Shown here piece after piece: positions 12,470 to 20,926 of a stretch of DNA of 27,673 nt. The first letter of the stretch is position 1; every line of letters begins with the position of its first letter. The notes under the pieces are model-generated. The model was not told the origin of the DNA, ran no database searches, and saw nothing but the letters and a program-made list of their open reading frames with translations. This DNA comes from a virus: IMG/VR virus record IMGVR_UViG_3300030202_001845, positions 1 through 27,673 of that record, one strand, 5' to 3'. The position numbers and the translations under genes are program-made.

Positions 12470-13924
12470 ATGAAATATAAATTTAAGACGAAGCCTTACA
12501 AGCATCAGATGAAGGCTTTGGAAAAGAGTTGGAACAACAAAAATTTTGCTTTGTTCTGCGAGATGGGAACAGGTAAATCCAAGATATTATTGGACAATAT
12601 TTCTATTTTGTATGACAAAGGCAAGATAAATGCTGCCTTAATTATTGCACCAAAGGGGGTGTATAAGAACTGGGTAGAACAAGAAATACCTAAGCATGTA
12701 CCAGATCATGTTTTTTGCAGAACGTTTTATTGGGTAGCTCCGAGCTCACGATCTAAAGACGACAAAGAAATGTTATCTCAGTTATACACAAAAACACGAG
12801 ACCCCTATCTAACCTTCTTTGTAATGAATGTAGAAGCTTTCTCTACCAATCCGGGCAAAGAAGAAGCAAAGAAATTTTTATCTGCCTACAAGGCTTTGAT
12901 GGCTATTGATGAAAGCACTTCTATCAAAACTCCGAATGCGGCTAGGACTCAAAACATTCTACAGGTGGGAACGTGGGCGCCATACAAAAGGATTATGACA
13001 GGCAGTCCCGTGACCAAAAGTCCTTTAGATCTTTTTTCACAGTGTAATTTTTTAGACTCAGAGCTGTTGGGTCACGATACTTTTTATTCTTTTAGATCTA
13101 GATACGCAAACATGCAGACTATAAATGTTGCAGGGCGTTCTGTTAATATTGTTCGTCCTTTTAACAGTTATCGTAACTTAGGTGAGCTGTCCGACATCGT
13201 GTCAGAGTTCTCATACAGAATATTAAAAGAGGATTGTTTAGATCTACCTGAAAAAATATATCAACGACGCACTATTGAAATGACGCCTGAGCAAAGGAAA
13301 GCCTATGACTCTATGCGAACTATGGCGTTAGCAGAATTAAATAATAAAGTTTGTTCTACCATGAGTGTGCTAACACAGTTGATGCGACTGCATCAAATAA
13401 CTTGTGGCCACATTAAGACAGATGATGGCGAAATTGTGTCCTTAAAAAATAATCGTATGACAGAACTTATGTCTGTTTTAGAAGAGACAGAAGGCAAAGT
13501 TATAATATGGGCAAACTACGTTGCTGACATAGAAAATATAGTAACTGCCTTAAAAAAAGCTTACGGAGAAGCCTCTACAGTGGCATATTACGGTGGAGTC
13601 AAGGCGAAGGTTCGTCAGAAGCAAATCTCTCTATTTCAAGAGAAAAACGGCCCTACACGCTATTTCGTAGGAAATCCGCAAACAGGAGGGTACGGAATTA
13701 CCCTCACAGCCGCAAATACCGTGGTGTATTATTCTAATAGCTATGATCTCGAAAAAAGACTACAATCAGAGGACAGAGCACACAGAATAGGTCAAACAAA
13801 TAAAGTAACTTATGTTGATCTGCTGTGTGAGAACTCTGTTGATGCAAAGATTGTAGATGCTTTGCGCGATAAGATAAGTATCGCAAACGAGATATTAGGT
13901 GAGGAGCTAAAAGAATGGCTATAA
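12470..13924 (+). CDS. SNF2-like superfamily 2 DNA helicase/translocase
   Basis: 484 residues with SNF2 motifs: Q-type opening YKHQMKALE, Walker A EMGTGKSK (31-38), IIAPKGVYKNW as motif Ia, Walker B variant D-E-S-T within AIDESTSIKT (about 147), motif III TGSPV, and in the second RecA domain IIWANY, the G-G-Y-G-I-T-L-T-A-A-N (motif V) and SEDRAHRIGQ (motif VI). The R-A-H-R-I-G-Q ending is typical of SNF2/RapA/Rad54 proteins, which translocate on duplex DNA rather than fully unwind it. Phages use such enzymes for recombination, fork restart or to strip proteins. On the plus strand with the nuclease gene 6 nt behind it, it forms a two-gene unit. Confidence 0.9.
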   Translation: MKYKFKTKPYKHQMKALEKSWNNKNFALFCEMGTGKSKILLDNISILYDKGKINAALIIAPKGVYKNWVEQEIPKHVPDHVFCRTFYWVAPSSRSKDDKEMLSQLYTKTRDPYLTFFVMNVEAFSTNPGKEEAKKFLSAYKALMAIDESTSIKTPNAARTQNILQVGTWAPYKRIMTGSPVTKSPLDLFSQCNFLDSELLGHDTFYSFRSRYANMQTINVAGRSVNIVRPFNSYRNLGELSDIVSEFSYRILKEDCLDLPEKIYQRRTIEMTPEQRKAYDSMRTMALAELNNKVCSTMSVLTQLMRLHQITCGHIKTDDGEIVSLKNNRMTELMSVLEETEGKVIIWANYVADIENIVTALKKAYGEASTVAYYGGVKAKVRQKQISLFQEKNGPTRYFVGNPQTGGYGITLTAANTVVYYSNSYDLEKRLQSEDRAHRIGQTNKVTYVDLLCENSVDAKIVDALRDKISIANEILGEELKEWL

Positions 13925-13930
13925 AAAAGG

Positions 13931-14296
13931 TTGTCGGATAATCCGGGACACACCAAAGGAAATATCACTATACATCATGCCATCTCTAGGTTGCTAGAGG
14001 AGGGCTACAATGTCTATCAGAACACCGAATATCATGGTCAGTTTGATTTAATTATAGAAAGTAGAAGAACGAGGAAACTTTTAAGAGTGGATGTCAAATC
14101 TTTAAACTATATTGACAACACCAAAACTAGAATGTCTGGAGCTACCTTACGTACCAATCAAAGAGATTTTCCAGAAGATGGTATATTGTTTTTAATTGTG
14201 GACGCTGATGGTTGTATGTGGATACAAGGACATATTAGTCAGTCGACGTCAAGAGAAGACAGATTAAAAGAATCCATGGATAAATTAGGTATGTAG
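13931..14296 (+). CDS. PD-(D/E)XK nuclease, Holliday-junction-resolvase/VRR-like size (121 aa)
   Basis: 121 residues with the nuclease core: K-G-N-I-T-I-H-H-A-I-S-R-L-L-E-E-G-Y-N-V helix/strand start (Glu in the first helix), Y-H-G-Q-F-D-L-I (Asp at about 37), then L-L-R-V-D-V-K-S (the D-x-K motif, near 51-55) and a later strand GILFLIVDADG. Small enzymes of this layout are group I-intron-type or resolvase-like endonucleases. An in-frame stop just upstream at 13922 excludes an earlier start. TTG 13931 is the only conventional start before the conserved region, but the AAAAAGG sequence abuts it, so the start is uncertain. It directly follows the SNF2 gene, so the pair probably act together on branched DNA. 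Confidence 0.75.
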   Translation: MSDNPGHTKGNITIHHAISRLLEEGYNVYQNTEYHGQFDLIIESRRTRKLLRVDVKSLNYIDNTKTRMSGATLRTNQRDFPEDGILFLIVDADGCMWIQGHISQSTSREDRLKESMDKLGM

Positions 14297-14297
14297 T

Positions 14298-14528
14298 TTA
14301 TTCTTTAAGTATCTTGTCACAATGTTTGACACCTGTTTTATCTGTTGTCATCTCACATTGTTCTAATGAGCATGTGTATTGTACTTGATTGCCTGAGTTC
14401 CTCTCAGCAATGCGCTTGGCTGAAAGGCACGTGCTTAAATTATCCTGATGATACCAACCTTCTATTGTTTTGTTGCCTCCATCATAGACATACAAACTAA
14501 GTATAATAACGGTTTCAATGATTCCCAT
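14298..14528 (-). CDS. Small cysteine-containing membrane or exported protein (76 aa)
   Basis: 76 residues. The first 14 (MGIIETVIILSLYV) are hydrophobic, followed by Y-D-G-G-N-K, a short polar region and four Cys at about 34, 53, 58 and 70, which suits an extracytoplasmic disulfide-bonded domain anchored by a short N-terminal segment. No lipobox is visible, so a lipoprotein spanin is unlikely. It overlaps the coiled-coil membrane gene upstream by 14 nt. I know proteins of this general style from marine phage genomes. Function is not established, and a role in lysis is a guess from its neighbours. Confidence 0.65.
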   Translation of the reverse strand: MGIIETVIILSLYVYDGGNKTIEGWYHQDNLSTCLSAKRIAERNSGNQVQYTCSLEQCEMTTDKTGVKHCDKILKE

Positions 14529-14889
14529 TCTTTCTCTCCTCTAGGTCTATCAATCTCTCCTCGTGAAACTGTATCACCATGTCATTTTTTAATATCATAG
14601 GTATCTCTGCTTCCATTTGTTCTTTTAGTTTTTCTACATTAGACGATAAGTATTCAACCAACATGTATAATTCCTGGACTTGTGGACTGACCATGTCGCC
14701 TTTGGGGACACCGTCAATAAAAGCATTTGCAGATTCTAAATCTTTTTCCATAAGTTGCAGCGTAGTCTCAATAGAATTTAAACGCTCAATAATTGTGAAG
14801 TAGCTCATTGTGCCTATCGCTACGGCTGCAAGTATAGCAAGTAAGTTACGTGCAGGTAAAGATATAGAAGTATTATCTGATAGTTTCAT
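14515..14889 (-). CDS. Membrane-anchored coiled-coil protein (124 aa), possible spanin-like
   Basis: 124 residues: a short polar N-terminus, one transmembrane helix (about 13-33, NLLAILAAVAIGTMSYFTI), then a long helical, charged region (ERLNSIETTLQLMEKDLE, LYMLVEYLSSNVEKLKEQME). That topology, cytoplasmic tip, one span and periplasmic coiled coil, is what an inner-membrane spanin has, but no partner lipoprotein gene was seen. It could also be a tail-associated or superinfection membrane protein. Its start overlaps the upstream stop (ATGA). Confidence 0.65.
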   Translation of the reverse strand: MKLSDNTSISLPARNLLAILAAVAIGTMSYFTIIERLNSIETTLQLMEKDLESANAFIDGVPKGDMVSPQVQELYMLVEYLSSNVEKLKEQMEAEIPMILKNDMVIQFHEERLIDLEERKNGNH

Positions 14890-15116
14890 ACTATTTCTTT
14901 AATAAAATATATAATTCCAAGAAGAAGAGAGATTGCAGCAAATGACGCTGCAGCTCCCATAAACCACGTCATCATTTGACGAAGTTCAAATGTGTGCTTG
15001 TTAATACGTTGTTGATGCTCGTTTAAGTTGTCTAATTTTTCTTCAAATATTTTATAACGCAGCTCACATTCTTTTAGGTGAGCTTCTAAAGCATATTTAG
15101 TTTCGTCGTCCGTCAT
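14886..15116 (-). CDS. XhlA-like coiled-coil plus membrane-tail protein (76 aa), possible holin
   Basis: 76 residues: a helical, charged coiled-coil segment (about 15-45, CELRYKIFEEKLDNLNEH, RINKHTFELRQ) followed by one C-terminal transmembrane helix (about 48-72, TWFMGAAASFAAISLLLGIIYFI) and a short KEIV end. This is the topology of the XhlA family, a holin-associated hemolysin-type protein in phages, so a role in membrane permeabilisation at lysis is plausible. It is not proven, and no endolysin is nearby. The ATGA overlaps at both ends place it in a cassette with the large virion protein upstream and the spanin-like gene downstream. Confidence 0.65.
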   Translation of the reverse strand: MTDDETKYALEAHLKECELRYKIFEEKLDNLNEHQQRINKHTFELRQMMTWFMGAAASFAAISLLLGIIYFIKEIV

Positions 15117-18100
15117 ACTACATCCTTTAAAAAATCATCTTCTTCCGCGATCCGTTGTCTAATACTTTTAGTTTGAGTTCCTGCTGGTGTCAACCCTGCT
15201 ACTCGTGTTACAGGAGCTGGAGGAAGCGCAGGCGGTACGTTGACCGTTGGCCCTTGTGCTTGTGCTGTAACTTGTGGAGCAGGAGCAGGAGGTTGATTTT
15301 CTTCTCTAATTTGAGAACGCAACACGCTTATAGATTGCAGTAAATCTCTTCTCTTATAGTTATTAAATATTTCTTTTATTTCCTCTCTTGGATACAACTC
15401 AGATCTAGAAACGCCTAGTTCTTTAGCTAGTTTTCTAAATCTTTCATCATCGTAAAAAGTTCTAGGATTAGGTGGAATAAATTGATTTCTTTTAATACTT
15501 TGTTGAATATTTTTCTTAGCTCCTCTTTGTTTTAAAAACTTAGTAATGTATCTATCGTTTATCCCTAGTTTTTTTAAGTCATTAGTAAGTTTTTCAAATC
15601 TATTATACGCCTCAAAGCTACTGTCTAAATAATTTTTATAAGCAGATATTCTTGTGCCTCTAGTTGCGTTGGCCGCAAAGAACTGTCCTTTGGCTTTCGC
15701 TGTAAGGGTTCTTTCAACCCTTGCAAAATCATTGTAATTAAAGTTTAAGTTGTTAGCTAAATCCGCATCATACACTCTGATTCCTGCAAACAAAGCTAAG
15801 GCTTCGTCACCTATTTCATATTGTTTACCGTACGCTGTCTGTTCTTCTGCTACAGCCTGAGTGATTCTAGCACCTTGAGTAAACACTCCCGGTTGAACGC
15901 CCTCTAACAAGTGACCAAAAGAAGCGTACATCTTATCACCTATACTTGTATCGGGACTGTCCACCCACAGACGACGTCCTCGACGCGGCTGACCTTTCCT
16001 TGTGGTGATGTCTAATAGTCTTTCTGTTAAGATAGCTTCGTCAACAAACGGTTGTAAAGTTGCAGCAATAGATGTTGACACTCCTTTTAAAAACCTGTCA
16101 TCAAAATCAACTCCCACTTTTTTACCTGCAGCCATTTCTCCAGAGAAAGCATAGAATGGAGCTTGTAGATAAGCGTAAGGGTTTTGATAAGAGAAAGGTA
16201 TGTAACGATAAATTATATTACCATCATTCTTTTCTTGTTTAGAAAGCATAATTAAATCACCGTACTTGTTCCATTCAGGAACTTGCGTTTCTCTAAACGA
16301 TTCGTACTGTTCTTTGTTCATGCCTAGTGCTGACATAGATGCGATTGAAAGCGCTGTTCCAGCAGTTAATCCTACACTCTGTCCCATCATTCTTTTTGCT
16401 CCCATTTTTCTTATAACAGGATTAGAGCTAGACATTTCTTTAGCTGCAAACTTCATTAAATTAGCAGAGGTTCTAAGTATTTCAGCTGGAAAAGAAATAA
16501 AGTTTCCAAGAGGCAAACGTCTTAAATCTTTTACAAACTGTGGCACGTAGTTATAGTTTGGATAAGTGTTCTTAATGTACTGCGCTGATATTTCCTCTAT
16601 TACTTCTTTACTGCTTTTAATGCTGCCGTCACCATTTAAAAAATTAAATCGTTTACCAAACATTTCAGCGTAAAATTTTTGTACGTTTCTTTGAAAATTT
16701 GGACCAGTAGGCAAAGCTTCTTTCAACTGTGATTGTGTAAATCTCCAACCATAATCTTTCCAAATATCATCGCCTTTCATATACAATTCTTGCGACTTTT
16801 TAAAAGCTTTAGACTCTGTTAATTTTTTAAACAGCCCTTGAGTTGTTGAATATTTAGATCCTCCAGCGACAACATCTGCCAGTAAATCGTCTATCTCTCG
16901 ACCCATAACGTTACTTTGTGTAACTCCTAGTTCGATGGCGCGTATTCTATTTTCTCCTAATACTTTTTGAGCTTGTTCTTTGGTAACTTTTCCTGCAGGA
17001 AAAACTTCGTCAAGATGCGCTCTAATTATATCTGCAAAAGTGTGTTCTACTTTACCAAAAGGACGTCCGATGTGACCGTTGTGAAGAGCAAAGAAAGCAG
17101 CAGAAGTAAAGTTACGAATCTGTGTTGTGGGACTGAAAACAGTTTTACCTGCTTGTGTTAATCCTTTAAAACCTAGAAACCCTTTATAAAAAGGAACGTT
17201 GTCTAACAAGATAGACCATCCTTGTATTTCTCCTGTCAAAGCTTCATAGATATTTTCTGGCACGTAATGATCTGGCATATACTTATACAATCCAAAAGGA
17301 TCTTCTCTAGTGCCTTTTAATTTAAATTGGTCCGCCATGTTTTTAAAATTAGGAGGATTTACATTTGGAAACTGTTGTCTAAATTGTCTTTCTAAATCTT
17401 GATTAATTATGTCTCTGACTCTTGGCGCTCCTGCTTTTCCGTAAGCTTTTATAAGATCTTCTTTTAAACTTGTTTCTTTAAGAGCTCCTTTAGGCAGCCC
17501 TAATAATTCAGTTTGTTCTCTAGCTATTCTTTTGTAGTCAGGAGTAAAAATAAATTTTGTGCCCGGAACTGTGGTATTTTTGTTAAATAAAAACATTTCA
17601 TTTATGAATCTTTTTTGAGAAAGCAGTTGAGCTAAAATAATGTTGGTGTCAAAAATAGACTCTTGCACTCCTCCTTTTCCTAAAAGTTTTTCAATAGAGT
17701 CAGGCAATTGTCTGAATTTTGCTTGTTCAGGTGTTAAAAAGGTTATCGAACCTCCGGGTCTTTTTCTACTGCGAAGAGCAAAATTTGGGAGGGCTTCATC
17801 AAAAAAATATTCTGCTGTCTTAGATCTTTCCGCTTGATTAATAAAAGTATCAAGTTGTTTTCTTGCATTGTTTTTAATAAAAGCAGGAGTTAATCCTTTT
17901 TCTGAATTATTTTTTATAAAGTCTTCAATGTAATTTAAAGCGTCTGCGGTTCTTTTTTTATCTCTAAGTTTAAAAGTTTTATCTGTTCTAAAAGCAGCAT
18001 AGCTGGCATGCAAACCTTTTTGTAAATATTCTTTTAAATCTTTGTTAATAAGAAATTCTGTTTTATCTGTTATTTTTTTATTGTTTAATATGGAAAGTCC

Positions 18101-19306
18101 TTTTTTGTTTAAAACTTGAGGACTTAACATTAAATTTTTTACTTCTGATTTTAAAGTATCGTGTGCTTTTTTTATTTGACCAACAGGTTGTCTGATGTCT
18201 TTAGGCAGTTTTGCTAAAAGTTTTTTCTCAAGTTCTTTGTCTTTGTTTTCTAAAACATCACCAACATTTTTGTACAGTCTTTCTTTTGCAGGTATTGTGT
18301 CCGCTCTTTTAAAAGCATTTTCTTTACCTCTTACCAAACCATCAATTGCTGTGTCTAAGTCTCTTGCCATGTCGTGTAATTCTGTTGACCTAGCGCGAAA
18401 TACGTTTGATTCTAATTGCTTAACATCAAAAGCATTCTTTGGAAGTTGTCCGGAAGTTGTTAAATTATTAACAATGCTCTTTTGCATTCTTTGTATAAAA
18501 TTTTCTGGATTTCTAATTAACCTAATTTCATCTAAACTTTTTGCACCAATACTGTTTTTAGTTATTTCTGTGGCTCTACTAACACTGTTCCTTAATAAAT
18601 TAAACGTTGGTTTGGTGACAAACTCACCTACAGGACCTTTAGCAAGAATAGTTGCGAGAGGATTAATCACTGCAAAATCTAACGCTTGCGCTACGGGTTT
18701 TGCAACTTGCGTAGCTTTGACTATGCTTTCTTTGGCCACAGCTCCCGCTACGGGTAAAGCGGCACCTACCACTGCAGCCTCAAGTCCCATCATACCTTTT
18801 TGTTTTAAAGCAGCGACTGCTTTTGCTCTACCTGTTAGTTCTGACAGTTCTGGTTTCGCAGTTAAACCAAAAGCTTGTCCTAAAGTTTGATCTCTACTTG
18901 TAGTTACAAGAGGCTCGGTAACAAGACCAAGACCACCATAGTAACCCATTTTTCTAGCTACGCCTGCAACACCTGTGCCTTGACGAATGCTGTCCAATTT
19001 TTTTAAACCAATTAGTCTGCCTGCTATCTTGGTTGCTCCTATGTAAGGAATGCCATACTGAACCAATAGTTCGGTAAATTTACCAACACCATCGTCAACA
19101 TTTACTTTAGGAAAATTTTCTTCTAGATAAGTAACTAGATTTGAATCTGTTGCATAATCAATAAAACTAGCACCGAGTTCAAGAATTGCCTCTGCAATTT
19201 TAAATCCACCTGATGTTAAGCCTAACGCAAACTGTTCAAACTTATTGAACTCTGTTCCTTTAGTACCGTATTGTGTACCAAGAATATAATTTCTTTTATC
19301 TCCCAT
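15113..19306 (-). CDS. Giant internal virion / DNA ejection-type protein (1397 aa)
   Basis: The largest gene in the window, 1397 residues. A good GGAGG site precedes the ATG. The content is mostly long charged helices, with a hydrophobic Ala/Gly/Val stretch near 165-200 (GLEAAVVGAALPVAGAVA) and another in the C-terminal third (GLTAGTALSIASMSALGM). The tail is Pro/Ala rich (PPAPAP, PPALPPAP) and ends in a charged segment, EEDDFLKDVV. This size, helical make-up and position just after other virion genes fit the large internal core or ejection proteins of podoviruses (the T7 gp16 role), which enter the envelope to form a DNA channel. No lysozyme or transglycosylase motif was seen. A 'tape-measure' role cannot be excluded from sequence alone. 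Confidence 0.75.
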   Translation of the reverse strand: MGDKRNYILGTQYGTKGTEFNKFEQFALGLTSGGFKIAEAILELGASFIDYATDSNLVTYLEENFPKVNVDDGVGKFTELLVQYGIPYIGATKIAGRLIGLKKLDSIRQGTGVAGVARKMGYYGGLGLVTEPLVTTSRDQTLGQAFGLTAKPELSELTGRAKAVAALKQKGMMGLEAAVVGAALPVAGAVAKESIVKATQVAKPVAQALDFAVINPLATILAKGPVGEFVTKPTFNLLRNSVSRATEITKNSIGAKSLDEIRLIRNPENFIQRMQKSIVNNLTTSGQLPKNAFDVKQLESNVFRARSTELHDMARDLDTAIDGLVRGKENAFKRADTIPAKERLYKNVGDVLENKDKELEKKLLAKLPKDIRQPVGQIKKAHDTLKSEVKNLMLSPQVLNKKGLSILNNKKITDKTEFLINKDLKEYLQKGLHASYAAFRTDKTFKLRDKKRTADALNYIEDFIKNNSEKGLTPAFIKNNARKQLDTFINQAERSKTAEYFFDEALPNFALRSRKRPGGSITFLTPEQAKFRQLPDSIEKLLGKGGVQESIFDTNIILAQLLSQKRFINEMFLFNKNTTVPGTKFIFTPDYKRIAREQTELLGLPKGALKETSLKEDLIKAYGKAGAPRVRDIINQDLERQFRQQFPNVNPPNFKNMADQFKLKGTREDPFGLYKYMPDHYVPENIYEALTGEIQGWSILLDNVPFYKGFLGFKGLTQAGKTVFSPTTQIRNFTSAAFFALHNGHIGRPFGKVEHTFADIIRAHLDEVFPAGKVTKEQAQKVLGENRIRAIELGVTQSNVMGREIDDLLADVVAGGSKYSTTQGLFKKLTESKAFKKSQELYMKGDDIWKDYGWRFTQSQLKEALPTGPNFQRNVQKFYAEMFGKRFNFLNGDGSIKSSKEVIEEISAQYIKNTYPNYNYVPQFVKDLRRLPLGNFISFPAEILRTSANLMKFAAKEMSSSNPVIRKMGAKRMMGQSVGLTAGTALSIASMSALGMNKEQYESFRETQVPEWNKYGDLIMLSKQEKNDGNIIYRYIPFSYQNPYAYLQAPFYAFSGEMAAGKKVGVDFDDRFLKGVSTSIAATLQPFVDEAILTERLLDITTRKGQPRRGRRLWVDSPDTSIGDKMYASFGHLLEGVQPGVFTQGARITQAVAEEQTAYGKQYEIGDEALALFAGIRVYDADLANNLNFNYNDFARVERTLTAKAKGQFFAANATRGTRISAYKNYLDSSFEAYNRFEKLTNDLKKLGINDRYITKFLKQRGAKKNIQQSIKRNQFIPPNPRTFYDDERFRKLAKELGVSRSELYPREEIKEIFNNYKRRDLLQSISVLRSQIREENQPPAPAPQVTAQAQGPTVNVPPALPPAPVTRVAGLTPAGTQTKSIRQRIAEEDDFLKDVV

Positions 19307-19314
19307 GAGACCTC

Positions 19315-20925
19315 CTAAATAATTTCAGCTTCTGGGAATACGTTATTCACGTCCTCTTGTGGTAAATTTAATTCAACTCTGTACTTGTCTTCAAAATCTT
19401 GAACTTGAGTGACAGTTTGAATCTCAACAAATTCTGCTAAAGCTTGTGGGTCTTTTGCTAATAGAGTTACAACGTCGTCGGAGACGTAGTCAGGTAAAGC
19501 TTGTCTTAAAGCTTGAAAAGTCATTTGTGGTGTTTCTTGCATCCCTTGTGCGTTGTCCGTAGGCATTTGTGCTTCAGCCGCCATGGCTTCTGTTGCAGCA
19601 TCACCGCCTTCTTGAAGTCCTATTCTACCTCCATCTTTTTGTCCTAGACTTGGTTGTGTTAAAGTTTCTGTGGTTAAGTCTTGCGCTGGTCCTGTCGTTG
19701 TTTGTCCCGGAGCAGTTAAACCACCCGCCATTACTTGTTCAGCATATAAGTTCAAGTAATAACCTCTATTCTTTTTAAGTTCTTCTTTAGATATACCGTA
19801 TCTAGTCATAAGTTCTTCGTCTCCCGGATCAAGAGTGCCCACCACATTTGCTAAATCTGCTCCACTAAAGCCAGCGCCCGAAGCACTAGGGCCTAATATC
19901 TGTTGAACAAGAGCTGCGTTCTGAGGGCTTTGTTGCGCGAACTCAATGAGTTTAACACTGTCTGGTTTCTCTAGATCATCAGTAGCCGCGTCACGAACAG
20001 AAGTATAAATGTCCTCAGCTCGTTTGTAGTCTCGCTCTCTAAGTGTAGCCATCGGATCTTGAAACGCTTTAAATATTGCTTGCATAGTGCTTTCGCCTTC
20101 TTGCACAGGATCTGCCGCACCAAAGTTAATGAAGCCTGCTTGCACTGCTTGTCGTCTTGCTTTTTCTCTTAGTTCTGTTTCTTCTTGTAATTTTTTAAAA
20201 TAGTCCACGGCCTCTTGTCTGCCCTCACCAGAAACAATAGCGCTTTTGATGCCGCCTAAATCTTCAGCGGGCTCTTCTGTTTCCGTGCCGGTATCAGTGT
20301 CTGTGCCTGTATCCATATCTGTTTCGTCTGTATCAATTTCAGGTTCAGTAGTATCTGTTGGAGTGGATTCTAGTCCTCCTAGTTTTCCTGTGTAGCTATC
20401 TATAAAAGTATTTAGTTCTCCCTCTCTACGTTCAATTGCACTTTGTATCATAGGGATCTTTCCACTGCTTATAAATTTACTTTTTCCAGCTTTGTCTTTT
20501 GCACCTACTTCAGTAACCACCTCATCAAAACGATCAATAATGGCTTTTCTAGTGTCTGGAGTTAAATTTTGTCTAAGATCTTCGGGCAGTGAATTAAAGA
20601 ACTCTTCAACTTTAGGAGCATAATAATCAGATAACGTTTTTGTATCAAAGTTTCTTAGCTCGCTAAAGTTGTCAATAAAATCTTGATATATAATAAAACT
20701 AAGAGAACGACTTAATTGATCCGTTGCATCGTTTTGAAATGTTTTTAAAAGGTCTCTCGATTCTGCTTGTTGTTTAAGTTCACTAGAAGGGCCCCCACCT
20801 TCTTGAAAATTAACCCGTCCGCCAACTGCGAACCCCGGCCTTTCATCGGCCAACCCAGAAGCTATACCAGTGCCGTAATGTTCATACGGCGTTCGTGTGA
20901 ATAATTTTCGTTTATATAAGGTCAT
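19315..20925 (-). CDS. Virion protein with GGRxxxQEGG motifs and acidic Thr/Asp linker
   Basis: 536 residues from ATG 20925 (MTLYKRKLFTRTPYEHY). An in-frame TTG upstream at 20958 lies inside the preceding gene and is rejected. The sequence has a Gly-rich motif GGRVNFQEGG (35-44), a helical part, an acidic linker of TD and TE repeats (about 190-225), then helices and a second motif GGRIGLQEGG (432-441). The linker is like those that separate domains in phage tail proteins. No catalytic site is seen. It sits between two other virion genes with only 1- to 8-nt gaps, so it is probably an internal or tail structural component. Confidence 0.75.
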   Translation of the reverse strand: MTLYKRKLFTRTPYEHYGTGIASGLADERPGFAVGGRVNFQEGGGPSSELKQQAESRDLLKTFQNDATDQLSRSLSFIIYQDFIDNFSELRNFDTKTLSDYYAPKVEEFFNSLPEDLRQNLTPDTRKAIIDRFDEVVTEVGAKDKAGKSKFISSGKIPMIQSAIERREGELNTFIDSYTGKLGGLESTPTDTTEPEIDTDETDMDTGTDTDTGTETEEPAEDLGGIKSAIVSGEGRQEAVDYFKKLQEETELREKARRQAVQAGFINFGAADPVQEGESTMQAIFKAFQDPMATLRERDYKRAEDIYTSVRDAATDDLEKPDSVKLIEFAQQSPQNAALVQQILGPSASGAGFSGADLANVVGTLDPGDEELMTRYGISKEELKKNRGYYLNLYAEQVMAGGLTAPGQTTTGPAQDLTTETLTQPSLGQKDGGRIGLQEGGDAATEAMAAEAQMPTDNAQGMQETPQMTFQALRQALPDYVSDDVVTLLAKDPQALAEFVEIQTVTQVQDFEDKYRVELNLPQEDVNNVFPEAEII

Positions 20926-20926
20926 G

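Noticed and set aside
18195-18890. Plus-strand open frame inside the large virion gene
   Set aside because: It is antisense to the giant virion protein; its Ser/Ala/Leu/Thr-rich translation is the usual shadow of helical coding DNA.
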